Positions 38,372 through 47,578 of a stretch of 64,000 nucleotides of DNA are shown one piece after another (the stretch's first letter is position 1; each line of letters starts with the position of its first letter). Made by a program: the position numbers and the translations under genes. The stretch spans positions 62,001 to 126,000 of the forward strand of contig NZ_JYGT01000004.1 of NCBI RefSeq assembly GCF_000960085.1, in the 5' to 3' direction. The stretch comes from Streptococcus infantis (lineage in GTDB: Bacteria; Bacillota; Bacilli; Lactobacillales; Streptococcaceae). Under the pieces are notes generated by a model, which saw only the letters and a program-made list of their open reading frames with translations, searched no databases and was not told the origin of the DNA.

Positions 38372-40660
38372 ATGAAGCATTTTGTTCACAATGAGGTTTT
38401 TAGTATTCGGAAACTTAAGGTTGGATTGTGCTCTGTTTTGGTAGCGATTTCATTTCTGGGGGTACAAAGTGTTTTTGCTGATGAAGCTGTTACAAGTACT
38501 TCACAGATATCTATGAATAAGCTTTATACTTCAACAACCAATAGTTTAGAAAGCTCATCAACTAATAATGATGATAAATCTACTGGGATTGACTCTTCTA
38601 CTTCACAATTAACCGAAAGTAATGTTGATTCTCCTTTGATACCTAATAAAGAATATAAAGAAGATGGGGTAAATACTGGAACTTATGAAGATGAAATGAA
38701 AGATTCTCCTCTAGTTTCTAATAGTGCCCTTTCTAATTCAACTATCAAAACTTTAGAAGGTTCCTTAACTAGTAATCATGACAGTTTGACTGATTTTATT
38801 ACTACTTATTCAAAGTCAGTTAGTTCTGAGAACGAAGTTGCAGATACTTCTAATAGTAATGAAGTGAGAGATAGTAACACTGCTTTAGAAAAAGGGACTG
38901 AAGTTTCGGCTTTAAGTGTAAAAGATTATGGTGCAGTGGGTGATGGTGTATCAGATGATAGACAAGCAATTCAAGATACAATAGATGCAGCTGCTAAAGG
39001 ATTAGGCGGAGGAAAAGTATATTTTCCTGAAGGTACTTATTTAGTTAAAGAAATTGTCTTTTTGAGAAGTCATACTCACCTAGAAGTACATGAAAAAGCT
39101 ACAATATTAAATGGTATCAATATCAAAAATCATCCTTCTATTGTATTCATGACGGGTCTATTCACTGACGATGGAGATCAAGTTGAGTGGGAACCAACTG
39201 AAGATATCAGTTACTCTGGTGGAACAATTGATATGAATGGAGCTTTGAATGAAGAGAGGACAAAAGCTAAGAATCTCCCTTTGATCAATTCTTCAGGAGC
39301 CTTTGCTATAGGAAATTCAAAAAACGTAACAATAAGTAATGTTACCTTTAAAGATAGCTATCAGGGGCATGCCATTCAAATTGCAGGTTCAAAAAACGTA
39401 CTAGTAGATAACTCTCGTTTTTTGGGACAAGCTCTTCCTAAGACTATGAAGGATGGTCAGATCATCAGTAAGGAGTCTATTCAAATAGAGCCATTAACCA
39501 GAAAAGGCTTTCCATATGCATTAAATGATAATGGCCAAAAATCTGAAAATGTAACGATTCAAAATTCTTATTTTGGTAAAAGTGAAAAATCAGGTGAATT
39601 AGTAACTGCAATTGGGACACATTATCAAACTGCAACAACTGAAAATCCTTCAAATATTAAAATTCTAAATAATCATTTTGATAATATGATGTATGCGGGT
39701 GTTCGCTTTACAGGATTTACTGATATTTTAATAAAAGGAAATAGGTTTGATAAGAAAACTAAAGAGGAAAGTGAACACTATCGTGAAAATGGTGCTGCTT
39801 TAGTTAATGCTTATAGTTATAAAAATGTTAAAGACGTATTAGATCTGAATAAACATGTGACTATTACTGAAAATGTATTTAATATTGCTGATGCTAAAAC
39901 AAAAGCAATACGTGTTGCAAAAGATAGTGCAGATTATCTTGGAAAAGTGTCTGATATTACTGTAACAAAGAATATCATTCATAATAATTCGCAAAATGCT
40001 GAACAGCCAAATATTGAATTATTAAGAGTCAGCAACAATTTGGTAGTATCTGATAATATCATTTCGGGAGGTAAAGACGGAATCGTAATTGAAGAATCCG
40101 CTGGAACTATTACTGTCCTAAATAATCAACTTTCCAATTTAACAGGAAATCATGTTTCCTTACTTAAAACTGATTTTAAAGGGACTAGTTCAGACACAAA
40201 TAATAGTGTTGGTGATTTTAATATTATAACTGAGAATGAAAGTTATAAAATCTTTTCCCAAAATTCAGACAACCACTCAGATAACCACTCAGATAACCAC
40301 TCAGATAACCACTCAGATAACCACTCAGATAACCACTCAGATAACCACTCAGATAATCATGTGGAGGAATTAAAACCTGTAGTTGAAAACAAAAATAATT
40401 TAGCTAATAATTACTCAGCAAATAGTGTAGATGATAAAATTGAAAAATCAAATCATGATTCAGATAATGTAGTAACAGTAGAAATTTCACAAAAACAAGA
40501 TGATGTAACCAATATTAGTGAAGTAGTGAAGGTAAAAGATAATCAACATGCATTACCAAAAACTGGATTAAATAAAATGGCTGAGATGGTTATAACTGTA
40601 ATTGGAATTTGCCTTCTATTTGGACAATGGAGTTTAAAACGTCGTTATGAAGATAGATAG
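38372..40660 (+). CDS. LPXTG surface protein with right-handed beta-helix (pectate-lyase-3-like) domain
   Basis: A wall-anchored protein of 762 residues: YSIRK-like signal (FSIRKLKVGLCSVLVAI, cleavage after VFADE near 37), a Ser/Thr/Asn-rich linker, then a pectate-lyase-3/GH28-like start VKDYGAVGDGVSDDRQAIQDTIDAA near residue 185, followed by beta-helix coils with the alternating pattern NVTISNVTF, NVLVDNSRF, NVTIQNSYF, NIKILNNHF, ILIKGNRF. After residue about 630 come eight SDNH repeats, a linker, LPKTG and a membrane helix. Such folds cleave acidic or complex polysaccharides; the substrate cannot be read. First gene of a LacI-controlled operon, RBS GGAGG. Confidence 0.85.
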   Translation: MKHFVHNEVFSIRKLKVGLCSVLVAISFLGVQSVFADEAVTSTSQISMNKLYTSTTNSLESSSTNNDDKSTGIDSSTSQLTESNVDSPLIPNKEYKEDGVNTGTYEDEMKDSPLVSNSALSNSTIKTLEGSLTSNHDSLTDFITTYSKSVSSENEVADTSNSNEVRDSNTALEKGTEVSALSVKDYGAVGDGVSDDRQAIQDTIDAAAKGLGGGKVYFPEGTYLVKEIVFLRSHTHLEVHEKATILNGINIKNHPSIVFMTGLFTDDGDQVEWEPTEDISYSGGTIDMNGALNEERTKAKNLPLINSSGAFAIGNSKNVTISNVTFKDSYQGHAIQIAGSKNVLVDNSRFLGQALPKTMKDGQIISKESIQIEPLTRKGFPYALNDNGQKSENVTIQNSYFGKSEKSGELVTAIGTHYQTATTENPSNIKILNNHFDNMMYAGVRFTGFTDILIKGNRFDKKTKEESEHYRENGAALVNAYSYKNVKDVLDLNKHVTITENVFNIADAKTKAIRVAKDSADYLGKVSDITVTKNIIHNNSQNAEQPNIELLRVSNNLVVSDNIISGGKDGIVIEESAGTITVLNNQLSNLTGNHVSLLKTDFKGTSSDTNNSVGDFNIITENESYKIFSQNSDNHSDNHSDNHSDNHSDNHSDNHSDNHSDNHVEELKPVVENKNNLANNYSANSVDDKIEKSNHDSDNVVTVEISQKQDDVTNISEVVKVKDNQHALPKTGLNKMAEMVITVIGICLLFGQWSLKRRYEDR
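40265..40360 (+). repeat. Eight 12-bp tandem repeats encoding SDNH
   Basis: Unit TCAGATAACCAC; first copy has GAC, last copy AAT CAT. In-frame, so length variation keeps the protein open. The Asp/His-rich tract could bind metal ions or simply be a flexible spacer. Confidence 0.95.
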
Positions 40661-41381
40661 AATTTGCTCAATACAAGGTAGCGCTAAAGAGAACGAAGAT
40701 AGCGTAGATTACAAAAACCAATATTTCTGGATTATAGATGGAGCAACAGATTTATTTAATGCAAAAGACTCTATAGGTTATTCAGTTTCAGAAGTATCTC
40801 ATCTTATTTCTGAGTGTCTCAAGCAGTATTGTAACGATTCTTTATCATTGAAGAAAATTTTCGAGCTTGCTTTAGATGACGTTAGAAAAAGAATTAAGAT
40901 AGATAAGTGTGAGTTTGATGATTATTCCCAGTTGCCAACATTTGCCTTTATTTTTGCGAAATTATCTGGTTTAAAATTAGAATACATAATGATTGGCGAT
41001 TGTGTTATGATAGTCAACAATCAAGTGATTACAGATCATAGAGTAGATTGTCTTTTTGAGCAGGGAAAATTTGCAATCAAATCTAATCATGAAGTTGATA
41101 AAAAGACAATATTACAAAATATTAGGAAGCTAGCTAATAAACCAGAAGGATATTGGATAGGTTCACTAGATAAAAGTAGTATAAATCATGTTATAAATGG
41201 TAGTTTGGAAGTAACTAGTAATCATATTGTTTTAATGACTGATGGTTTTTACGACTTTTATACTCAAAATTCAGGCTACTCTTTTGAAGAATTGATTGAA
41301 ATAAGAAAAAAATCTAGAAATATTGATCCTATTTATGGAAAAAAAGATGATGCAAGTATTTTGATTATTGAGGTTAGATAA
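40647..41381 (+). CDS. PP2C-like serine/threonine phosphatase
   Basis: A 244-residue cytoplasmic protein with the PP2C metal-binding motifs in order: NEDS near residue 16, IDGATD near 30, MIGDC in the middle, LMTDGFYDF near 195 and KKDDAS near the C-terminus. It is shorter than housekeeping Stp/PppL and divergent, closest to the PP2C_2 type. It overlaps the surface-protein gene by 14 nt and shares one nucleotide with the PhoU-like gene, so the three are translated together. Target unknown; it could dephosphorylate a transporter, regulator or sugar phosphate. Confidence 0.78.
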   Translation: MKIDRICSIQGSAKENEDSVDYKNQYFWIIDGATDLFNAKDSIGYSVSEVSHLISECLKQYCNDSLSLKKIFELALDDVRKRIKIDKCEFDDYSQLPTFAFIFAKLSGLKLEYIMIGDCVMIVNNQVITDHRVDCLFEQGKFAIKSNHEVDKKTILQNIRKLANKPEGYWIGSLDKSSINHVINGSLEVTSNHIVLMTDGFYDFYTQNSGYSFEELIEIRKKSRNIDPIYGKKDDASILIIEVR

Positions 41382-42019
41382 TGTTGAGAAGCAATTTTGA
41401 CAATGAAATCATTGAATTGTCGAACAATCTAGAAAATATATGGGACTCTATAATAAAAAAGTATGAAATAATTTTTGACACTCTAACCGAAGTTCAAAAA
41501 CAAAGTATTGTAGATAATGATTTAGTTATCAATGAAGCAGTTGTTGAAATAGATATGAAAGGAATCGAACTAATCTGTTTACAACATCCTGTCTCTAGTG
41601 ATTTGAGAAAAATTATTACTATAGTAAAGCTATCAACAGATATTGAACGTATCGGAGACCGAATCGTTGAAATAGTTATAGTTTTAAAAAATGTTCATGC
41701 AATGCATGAATGGGGGGCGTTGTTTTATGAATTGTTAAAAATACATTTTGAACTAGGCGAGTACTTAAAGAGAGCTTTATTATGGTTTAAGAAGAGAAAT
41801 TATGAGTTTGACGTATATGACTATAATAAAAAATATCATTTAATATCTAATTTATGTCAAAAACTAGGAGATAAAGCAGTAGAGAATTTTCTTATTGAAC
41901 CCAAAAATGTTGATGAAGCTATTGTATTTTTAGAAGTTATTAATATTCTTGATAAGATGTCCCATACAACACAATCTATTTATAAATGGTTAGATTATCA
42001 GGAAAGAGGAGTATTATAG
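41381..42019 (+). CDS. PhoU-like protein
   Basis: A 212-residue all-helical protein. The PhoU signature is clear: LICLQHPVSSDLRKIITIVKLSTDIERIGDRIVEI at about residues 65-100, with the metal-binding ERIGD; a second, degenerate copy lies in the C-terminal half (ILDKMSHTTQSIY). PhoU proteins restrain phosphate uptake and signalling, usually beside pst genes; none is here. In this operon it probably senses or limits phosphate arising from the imported substrate (inference). Starts at the last base of the phosphatase gene. Confidence 0.8.
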   Translation: MLRSNFDNEIIELSNNLENIWDSIIKKYEIIFDTLTEVQKQSIVDNDLVINEAVVEIDMKGIELICLQHPVSSDLRKIITIVKLSTDIERIGDRIVEIVIVLKNVHAMHEWGALFYELLKIHFELGEYLKRALLWFKKRNYEFDVYDYNKKYHLISNLCQKLGDKAVENFLIEPKNVDEAIVFLEVINILDKMSHTTQSIYKWLDYQERGVL

Positions 42020-42035
42020 ATAAAGAGGAGTAAAT

Positions 42036-43511
42036 ATGCAGACAATAGTAGATAATTTTGTTAATAGAGTTATTGAATATGGAATTTATAAACCGATGGA
42101 CCAGATATATATAAAAAATAGAGTTTTGGCCTTAATCGGGGAAGAAGGAACTGATAAGATTTCAAATGATAGTGATCTTAAAAAATTAAAAGACGATTTA
42201 GTAGAAATAGCTTTAAAGAATGGTAAAATTGCTGATTTAGCTGAGGCGAAGGAATGTTTAGGTGCAGAGCTGATGAATTTCATCGTTCCATTACCAAGTC
42301 GCCTTAATGATATTTTTTGGAGTTCATATGATGTTTCTCCACAGGAAGCAGTTGAAGAGTTCTATCAGCTAAGTAAAGATAGCGACTATATTAAATTGTC
42401 AGCTATCTCTAAAAATATAGCTTTTCATACTGAAACTAATTATGGTTCACTTGAAATTACAATCAATTTATCAAAACCAGAAAAAGATCCGAAAACAATC
42501 GCGGCAGAGAAATTAGTAAAGTCATCTAATTATCCAAAATGTTTACTTTGTATGGAAAATGAAGGTTATCAGGGGAGAATAAATTATCCAGCACGTGCTA
42601 ATCATAGAATTATTCGATTGGAACTGGGAGACGAAGTATGGGGGTTCCAGTATTCTCCATACTCATATTTTAATGAGCATGCGATATTCTTGAATAGTCA
42701 ACATGTACCAATGGCTATTACGTCAAAAACATTTGAACAATTATTGGAGATTGTTGATATTTTACCAGGATATTTTGCTGGTTCAAATTCTGATCTTCCT
42801 ATCTCAGGAGGATCTATCCTTAGTCATAATCACTACCAGGGAGGAAAACATATTTTCCCAATGGAAAAAGCAAAATTTGAGAGAGAATTTCTTTTTAAAG
42901 ACTTTGAGGATATTAAAGCTGGGATTATAAAATGGCCAATGTCAGTGATTAGGCTACAAGGTGAAAATAAAAATCGTTTGGTAGAATTAGCCACTAAAAT
43001 CCTAGATATCTGGAGAGAATATTCAGATTTAGACGTAGACATCATTGCTAAGACTGAAGATGTTCCACACCATACGGTGACTCCTATTGCTCGTAAAGTA
43101 AATGGGAGATATGAATTGGATATTGTTTTGAGAGATAATCATACTACTGAACAATACCCAGATGGTGTTTACCATCCTCATCAAGATGTACAACATATTA
43201 AAAAGGAAAACATCGGGTTAATTGAGGTGATGGGACTTGCGATTTTACCACCTCGTTTGAAAACAGAGTTAGAAGAAGTTGAGAAATATCTTTTAGGAAA
43301 AGATAACGCAATTGCTGATTATCATTTAGAATGGGCCGTTCAATTGAAAGAAAAATATCCTGGACTTAAAGAGGAGGAGGTTCATAGCGTAGTTCAAAAT
43401 GAAGTAGGGCAAGTATTTGCGAGAGTTCTCGAAGATGCAGGTGTTTATAAGAATACTCAAACCGGACATGAAGCATTTATGAGATTTGTTAAATCGGTTG
43501 GAATTAATTAG
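42036..43511 (+). CDS. galT: UDP-glucose--hexose-1-phosphate uridylyltransferase (class II GalT)
   Basis: Exchanges UMP between UDP-glucose and galactose-1-phosphate in the Leloir pathway. The 491-residue protein has the Firmicutes class II layout with [13 protein letters not shown] (zinc-type Cys pair), the active-site [10 protein letters not shown] and [22 protein letters not shown] before ATG 42036; galE follows by 12 nt. Unlike typical gal operons there is no galK or galM here. More AT-rich codon use than the flanking chromosome. Confidence 0.92.
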   Translation: MQTIVDNFVNRVIEYGIYKPMDQIYIKNRVLALIGEEGTDKISNDSDLKKLKDDLVEIALKNGKIADLAEAKECLGAELMNFIVPLPSRLNDIFWSSYDVSPQEAVEEFYQLSKDSDYIKLSAISKNIAFHTETNYGSLEITINLSKPEKDPKTIAAEKLVKSSNYPKCLLCMENEGYQGRINYPARANHRIIRLELGDEVWGFQYSPYSYFNEHAIFLNSQHVPMAITSKTFEQLLEIVDILPGYFAGSNSDLPISGGSILSHNHYQGGKHIFPMEKAKFEREFLFKDFEDIKAGIIKWPMSVIRLQGENKNRLVELATKILDIWREYSDLDVDIIAKTEDVPHHTVTPIARKVNGRYELDIVLRDNHTTEQYPDGVYHPHQDVQHIKKENIGLIEVMGLAILPPRLKTELEEVEKYLLGKDNAIADYHLEWAVQLKEKYPGLKEEEVHSVVQNEVGQVFARVLEDAGVYKNTQTGHEAFMRFVKSVGIN

Positions 43512-43523
43512 GAGGAAGTAAAA

Positions 43524-44537
43524 ATGGCAATATTGGTAACAGGCGGAGCTGGTTATATTGGTAGCCATACCGTAGTAGAATTACTAAATTTAGGCAAGGA
43601 AGTCGTTATTGTCGACAACCTTTCAAACTCAAGTATTTTAGTATTAGATCGTATTGAAGCAATTACAGGGCAACGTCCTGCGTTTTACGAATTAGATGTT
43701 TGTGATAAACAAGGATTGAGAAAAGTTTTTGAACAAGAATCTATTGAGGCTGCAATTCATTTTGCAGGATACAAAGCTGTCGGCGAATCCGTGCAAAAGC
43801 CTGTAATGTACTACGAAAATAATATTATGAGTACATTAGCTCTTGTTCAAGTGATGTCAGAGTTTAATGTTAAAAAGATTGTATTTTCATCGAGTGCAAC
43901 TGTATACGGTATTCACAATCAATCACCCCTCGTTGAGACAATGCCGACAAGTGCAACAAATCCTTATGGATACACCAAAGTGATGCTTGAACAGATTTTA
44001 AAAGATGTTCATGTAGCAGATTCAGAGTGGAGTATTGCATTGCTTCGTTATTTCAATCCGATTGGTGCTCATGAGTCTGGGTTGATTGGTGAAGATCCAT
44101 CAGGCATTCCTAACAACTTAATGCCTTTTATTGCACAAGTAGCGGTAGGTAAGCGACCAGAGCTAAGTGTTTTTGGAGATGATTATGATACGGTAGATGG
44201 TACTGGTGTTCGCGATTATATCCATGTAGTGGATTTAGCGATAGGGCATATAAAAGCTTTAGAAAAAGTATCTGAAAAAACAGATGTTTATATTTATAAC
44301 CTTGGTTCAGGAGAAGGCACAAGTGTATTACAACTTGTAAATACATTTGAAAGTGTTAATAAGGTTCCAATTCCGTATAAAATTGTACCAAGACGATCAG
44401 GAGACGTTGCGACTTGTTATGCAAATGCAGATAAGGCGTATAAGGAATTAAATTGGAAGACTACAAAAACGGTCGAAGACATGTGTAGAGATACATGGAA
44501 TTGGCAATCAAAAAATCCTAATGGATACAATAAATAA
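43524..44537 (+). CDS. galE: UDP-glucose 4-epimerase
   Basis: NAD-dependent SDR enzyme interconverting UDP-galactose and UDP-glucose, completing the cycle with GalT. The 337-residue protein has GGAGYIGSHTVVELL at the N-terminus, the catalytic SSSATVYG Ser/Tyr region with YGYTK (YxxxK) and RYFNPIGAHESG. Starts after TTAGGAGG. Last gene of the operon; no strong terminator is visible between 44537 and the next promoter at 44601, only an AT-rich spacer. Confidence 0.94.
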   Translation: MAILVTGGAGYIGSHTVVELLNLGKEVVIVDNLSNSSILVLDRIEAITGQRPAFYELDVCDKQGLRKVFEQESIEAAIHFAGYKAVGESVQKPVMYYENNIMSTLALVQVMSEFNVKKIVFSSSATVYGIHNQSPLVETMPTSATNPYGYTKVMLEQILKDVHVADSEWSIALLRYFNPIGAHESGLIGEDPSGIPNNLMPFIAQVAVGKRPELSVFGDDYDTVDGTGVRDYIHVVDLAIGHIKALEKVSEKTDVYIYNLGSGEGTSVLQLVNTFESVNKVPIPYKIVPRRSGDVATCYANADKAYKELNWKTTKTVEDMCRDTWNWQSKNPNGYNK

Positions 44538-44591
44538 TAAAGTTCAAGTAGTCTTGTAATATATATATTAAAAAAAATTAAAAAAAATTAA

Positions 44592-44605
44592 TGAAAGCGC
44601 TTGAC
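44592..44605. promoter_or_regulatory. Candidate cre overlapping the -35 of the transporter operon
   Basis: TGAAAGCGCTTGAC has the GAAAGCGCTT cre core and runs into the TTGACA box. A second weaker cre-like stretch (GTAAACGGTTACA) lies in the spacer. Confidence 0.55.
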
Positions 44606-44655
44606 AAAGTAAACGGTTACATTGTATAATACAAATATGAATGACACCGATGTCA
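44601..44655 (+). promoter_or_regulatory. Promoter and LacI-type operator 2 (transporter operon)
   Basis: -35 TTGACA (44601-44606), 18-bp spacer, -10 TATAAT (44625-44630), then operator TGACACCGATGTCA (44642-44655) over the start of transcription. Identical to operator 3. Confidence 0.78.
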
Positions 44656-44679
44656 AAAAATATAAAAGAAGGTCTGTTT

Positions 44680-45336
44680 ATGAAAAACTTAACAAAAATT
44701 AAGTTCAAAGAGAACGGAGAATTTAATCATTTTCCTGGAAATACAGTTGTAGCAAATCTTTATACTAATTCAGATTTGATGGAAGTTGTTGATATCATTC
44801 AATCACGCTATAGAGAGTTACCATTTATAGACAAATTCACATTAACTCCAAGAGATTCTATTCATATGACTGTAATTGAATTGCTTTGCCATGAAAATCG
44901 TGAGCCTGAATTTTGGAGTAGCCATCTACCATTGGATACGCCATTACAAGAAATTCATGATTACTTTGCAAAACAACTAGAAATTTTCCCATTGCTAAAC
45001 GAAGATATTCATATGCGTGTGACTGAAATGGGAAATCAAAACATTTTAGTAGAACCAGCCGATGAAAAATCAGCTAAACGATTAGAAGAAATTAGAACAT
45101 ATGTTTCTGAAAAAGCAGGTGTTCGGTTCCCTAATCATGATCGCTATCAATTCCATATCTCAATTGGATATCTTCGAGTTCCATTAACTGAAGAAGAAAA
45201 TGAAGAGTTTACTAAAGTGAAAAAGGAATTAACCGAAGTTCTGCTTGAAAAGATTCCTGTCATTACAGTAAATCGTATCGATTACACAGTATTTGAAGAT
45301 ATGAGACGTTTTGTTCCATATTGCGAAAAATTTTAA
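44680..45336 (+). CDS. 2H phosphoesterase-superfamily protein (DUF1868 / 2'-5' RNA-ligase-like)
   Basis: A 218-residue cytoplasmic protein with the two HxT/S motifs that define 2H phosphoesterases: SIHMTVIEL and YQFHISIGYL. The N-terminal FPGNTVVANLY fits the DUF1868 subgroup. Members open cyclic phosphodiesters (2',3'- or 1,2-cyclic phosphates) or act as RNA ligases. An in-frame ATG at 44641 coincides with the operator; 44680, 7 nt behind AGAAGG, is the true start. As first gene of the transporter operon it may open a cyclic sugar phosphate before GalT (inference). Confidence 0.75.
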   Translation: MKNLTKIKFKENGEFNHFPGNTVVANLYTNSDLMEVVDIIQSRYRELPFIDKFTLTPRDSIHMTVIELLCHENREPEFWSSHLPLDTPLQEIHDYFAKQLEIFPLLNEDIHMRVTEMGNQNILVEPADEKSAKRLEEIRTYVSEKAGVRFPNHDRYQFHISIGYLRVPLTEEENEEFTKVKKELTEVLLEKIPVITVNRIDYTVFEDMRRFVPYCEKF

Positions 45337-45373
45337 AATAAAATTATAATTAAAAATAAAAAGGAGATTTCAT

Positions 45374-46453
45374 ATGAAAAAATCTAAATTATTATCGTTT
45401 TTAGCTGCAGGGGTTGCGGTTACAACATTGGCAGCATGTTCAGGTGGTTCAACTAATTCATCAAATTCTTCGAGCGATACACCTCAATCAGAAGAAAAAG
45501 CTGACAAGAGCCAAGAATTAGTAATTTATTCTAACTCTGTTTCAAACGGACGTGGGGATTGGTTAACTGCTAAGGCTAAAGAAGCTGGTTTCAATATTAA
45601 AATGGTTGACATTCCAGGTGCTCAGTTGGCCGATCGTGTTATTGCTGAAAAAAATAATGCAGTAGCTGATATGGTATTTGGTATTGGAGCTGTTGATTCA
45701 AATAAAATTAGAGATCAAAAATTATTGGTACAGTACAAACCTAAATGGTTAGATAAAATTGACCAATCTCTATCAGATAAAGATAACTACTACAATCCTG
45801 TAATTGTTCAGCCATTAGTTTTAATCGGTGCTCCTGACGTGACTGAAATGCCTAAAGATTGGACTGAGTTAGGCAGCAAATATAAAGGTAAATATTCAAT
45901 TTCTGGACTTTCAGGGGGAACAGGGCGTGCGATCTTGGCAAGTATCCTTGTTCGCTATCTCGATGATAAAGGAGAATTAGGCGTTTCTGAAAAAGGTTGG
46001 CAAGCAGCTAAAGAATATTTGGAAAATGCGTACACTCTTCAAAAGGGTGAAAGTTCAATTGTTAAAATGTTAGATAAGGATGACCCAATCCAGTACGGTA
46101 TGATGTGGGGTTCTGGTGCATTAGTTGGACAAAAAGAACAAAATGTTGTATTTAAAGTAATGTCTCCTGAAATTGGTGTTCCGTTTGTAACTGAACAAAC
46201 AATGATTTTGAATACTAGTAAGAAACAAGCTTTAGCTAAAGAATTTATTGATTGGTTTGGTCAAACAGAAATTCAAGTAGAGTACAGCAAAAACTTTGGT
46301 TCTATTCCTGCAAATACTGAGGCAGTGAAAGAGTTACCAGAAGCTACTAAGAAATTTGTTGATCAAGTGAAACCGCAAAGTATTGATTGGGAAGCTGTTG
46401 GAAAACATTTGGATGAATGGGTTGAAAAAGCTGAACTAGAATATGTAAAATAG
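45374..46453 (+). CDS. ABC transporter substrate-binding lipoprotein (Fe/AfuA-type)
   Basis: A 359-residue lipoprotein with lipobox LAACSGG. The mature part (QELVIYSNSVSNGRGDWLTAKAKEAGFNIKMVDIPGAQLADRVIAEKNN) has the fold and spacing of the SBP_bac_6/FbpA/AfuA group, which binds ferric ions, thiamine, putrescine-like solutes, 2-aminoethylphosphonate or, in AfuA, hexose phosphates. It lacks an obvious paired-Tyr iron motif; the partner genes argue for an organophosphate or sugar phosphate. RBS AAGGAG. Followed by a hairpin before the ATPase gene. Confidence 0.85.
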   Translation: MKKSKLLSFLAAGVAVTTLAACSGGSTNSSNSSSDTPQSEEKADKSQELVIYSNSVSNGRGDWLTAKAKEAGFNIKMVDIPGAQLADRVIAEKNNAVADMVFGIGAVDSNKIRDQKLLVQYKPKWLDKIDQSLSDKDNYYNPVIVQPLVLIGAPDVTEMPKDWTELGSKYKGKYSISGLSGGTGRAILASILVRYLDDKGELGVSEKGWQAAKEYLENAYTLQKGESSIVKMLDKDDPIQYGMMWGSGALVGQKEQNVVFKVMSPEIGVPFVTEQTMILNTSKKQALAKEFIDWFGQTEIQVEYSKNFGSIPANTEAVKELPEATKKFVDQVKPQSIDWEAVGKHLDEWVEKAELEYVK

Positions 46454-46479
46454 GCCATAAGTGTAAATTTTAAAATTCC

Positions 46480-46527
46480 AAGTCTCTCTAAAGTTTCTAA
46501 ACCTACATGAGAAATTAAGAGAGACTT
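46480..46527 (+). terminator. Intercistronic hairpin after the binding protein
   Basis: AAGTCTCTCT (46480-46489) pairs with AGAGAGACTT (46518-46527), then TTCATTT. Likely an attenuator that makes binding protein exceed ATPase and permease. Confidence 0.6.
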
Positions 46528-46556
46528 TTCATTTATAAGTAAAGGAAGTTAGTAAT

Positions 46557-47567
46557 ATGATTAAATTTGATAACATTCAAATTAAATACGGTGATTTTAT
46601 CGCGATTGATAATCTAAATTTAGATATTAAGGAAGGAGAATTCTTTACCTTCCTTGGACCATCTGGTTGCGGTAAATCAACAACTTTAAGAGCTTTGGTA
46701 GGTTTTTTAGACCCTTCATCTGGAAGTATTGAGGTTAATGGGAAAGATGTTACTCATATGGAGCCAGAAAAACGTGGAATCGGGATTGTATTCCAATCTT
46801 ACGCACTATTTCCAACAATGACAGTTTTTGATAATATTGCATTCGGTCTAAAGGTTAAAAAAGTTGCTCCAGATGTTATTAAAGCCAAGGTTTCTGCAGT
46901 GGCCGCTAAAATTAAGATTTCAGATCAACAGTTGCAACGTAACGTTTCAGAATTATCTGGAGGACAACAACAGCGTGTAGCTCTAGCTCGTGCTCTTGTG
47001 CTTGAGCCTAAAATTCTCTGTCTGGATGAACCCTTGTCAAACCTAGATGCAAAATTACGTGTAGATTTAAGAAAAGAGTTGAAACGTCTTCAAAAAGAAT
47101 TGGGAATTACAACTCTATATGTTACACATGACCAAGAGGAAGCGTTAACGCTATCTGATAGGATTGCTGTCTTTAATAATGGTTTTATTGAACAAGTGGG
47201 AACACCAGTAGAAATTTATCATAATTCTCAAACAGAATTTGTATGTGATTTCATTGGAGACATTAACGTACTTACAGATGAAACTGTTCACGGAATTCTT
47301 CTAAATAATGCTCATGTTCTTTTGGAAGATAAAAAAGGTTACATTCGTTTAGAAAAAGTTCGCTTCAAACGTGAAACAGATCAGGATTTTGTTTTAAAAG
47401 GTTCAATTATTGATGTGGAATTTTCAGGAATTACAATTCGCTATACTGTTCAGGTATCTGAAAATCAAATTATTAATGTAACAAGTATCGATAGTCAGTC
47501 TGCTATTAGATCTGTCGGAGAAAGTGTGGAATTGTTTATCACACCATCAGACGTTCTGCAATTTTAA
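46557..47567 (+). CDS. ABC transporter ATP-binding protein (FbpC/AfuC/PotA-type)
   Basis: A 336-residue ATPase with Walker [11 protein letters not shown]-loop, signature LSGGQQQR, Walker [17 protein letters not shown] and switch [14 protein letters not shown], and a C-terminal TOBE-like beta domain (about 240-335). The first half of the complex is complete in this operon, unlike SatABC. No Fe-S or iron-binding feature. Starts 100 nt after the binding-protein gene, behind AAGGAAG. Confidence 0.92.
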   Translation: MIKFDNIQIKYGDFIAIDNLNLDIKEGEFFTFLGPSGCGKSTTLRALVGFLDPSSGSIEVNGKDVTHMEPEKRGIGIVFQSYALFPTMTVFDNIAFGLKVKKVAPDVIKAKVSAVAAKIKISDQQLQRNVSELSGGQQQRVALARALVLEPKILCLDEPLSNLDAKLRVDLRKELKRLQKELGITTLYVTHDQEEALTLSDRIAVFNNGFIEQVGTPVEIYHNSQTEFVCDFIGDINVLTDETVHGILLNNAHVLLEDKKGYIRLEKVRFKRETDQDFVLKGSIIDVEFSGITIRYTVQVSENQIINVTSIDSQSAIRSVGESVELFITPSDVLQF

Positions 47568-47578
47568 GGAGGTGCAGT

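Noticed and set aside
40265-40360. Tandem 12-bp repeats as a CRISPR-like array
   Set aside because: No spacers; the units are contiguous, in-frame codons of the surface protein.
44641-44679. Earlier start of the 2H phosphoesterase gene
   Set aside because: The ATG lies inside the LacI operator with no RBS; 44680 has a proper Shine-Dalgarno.
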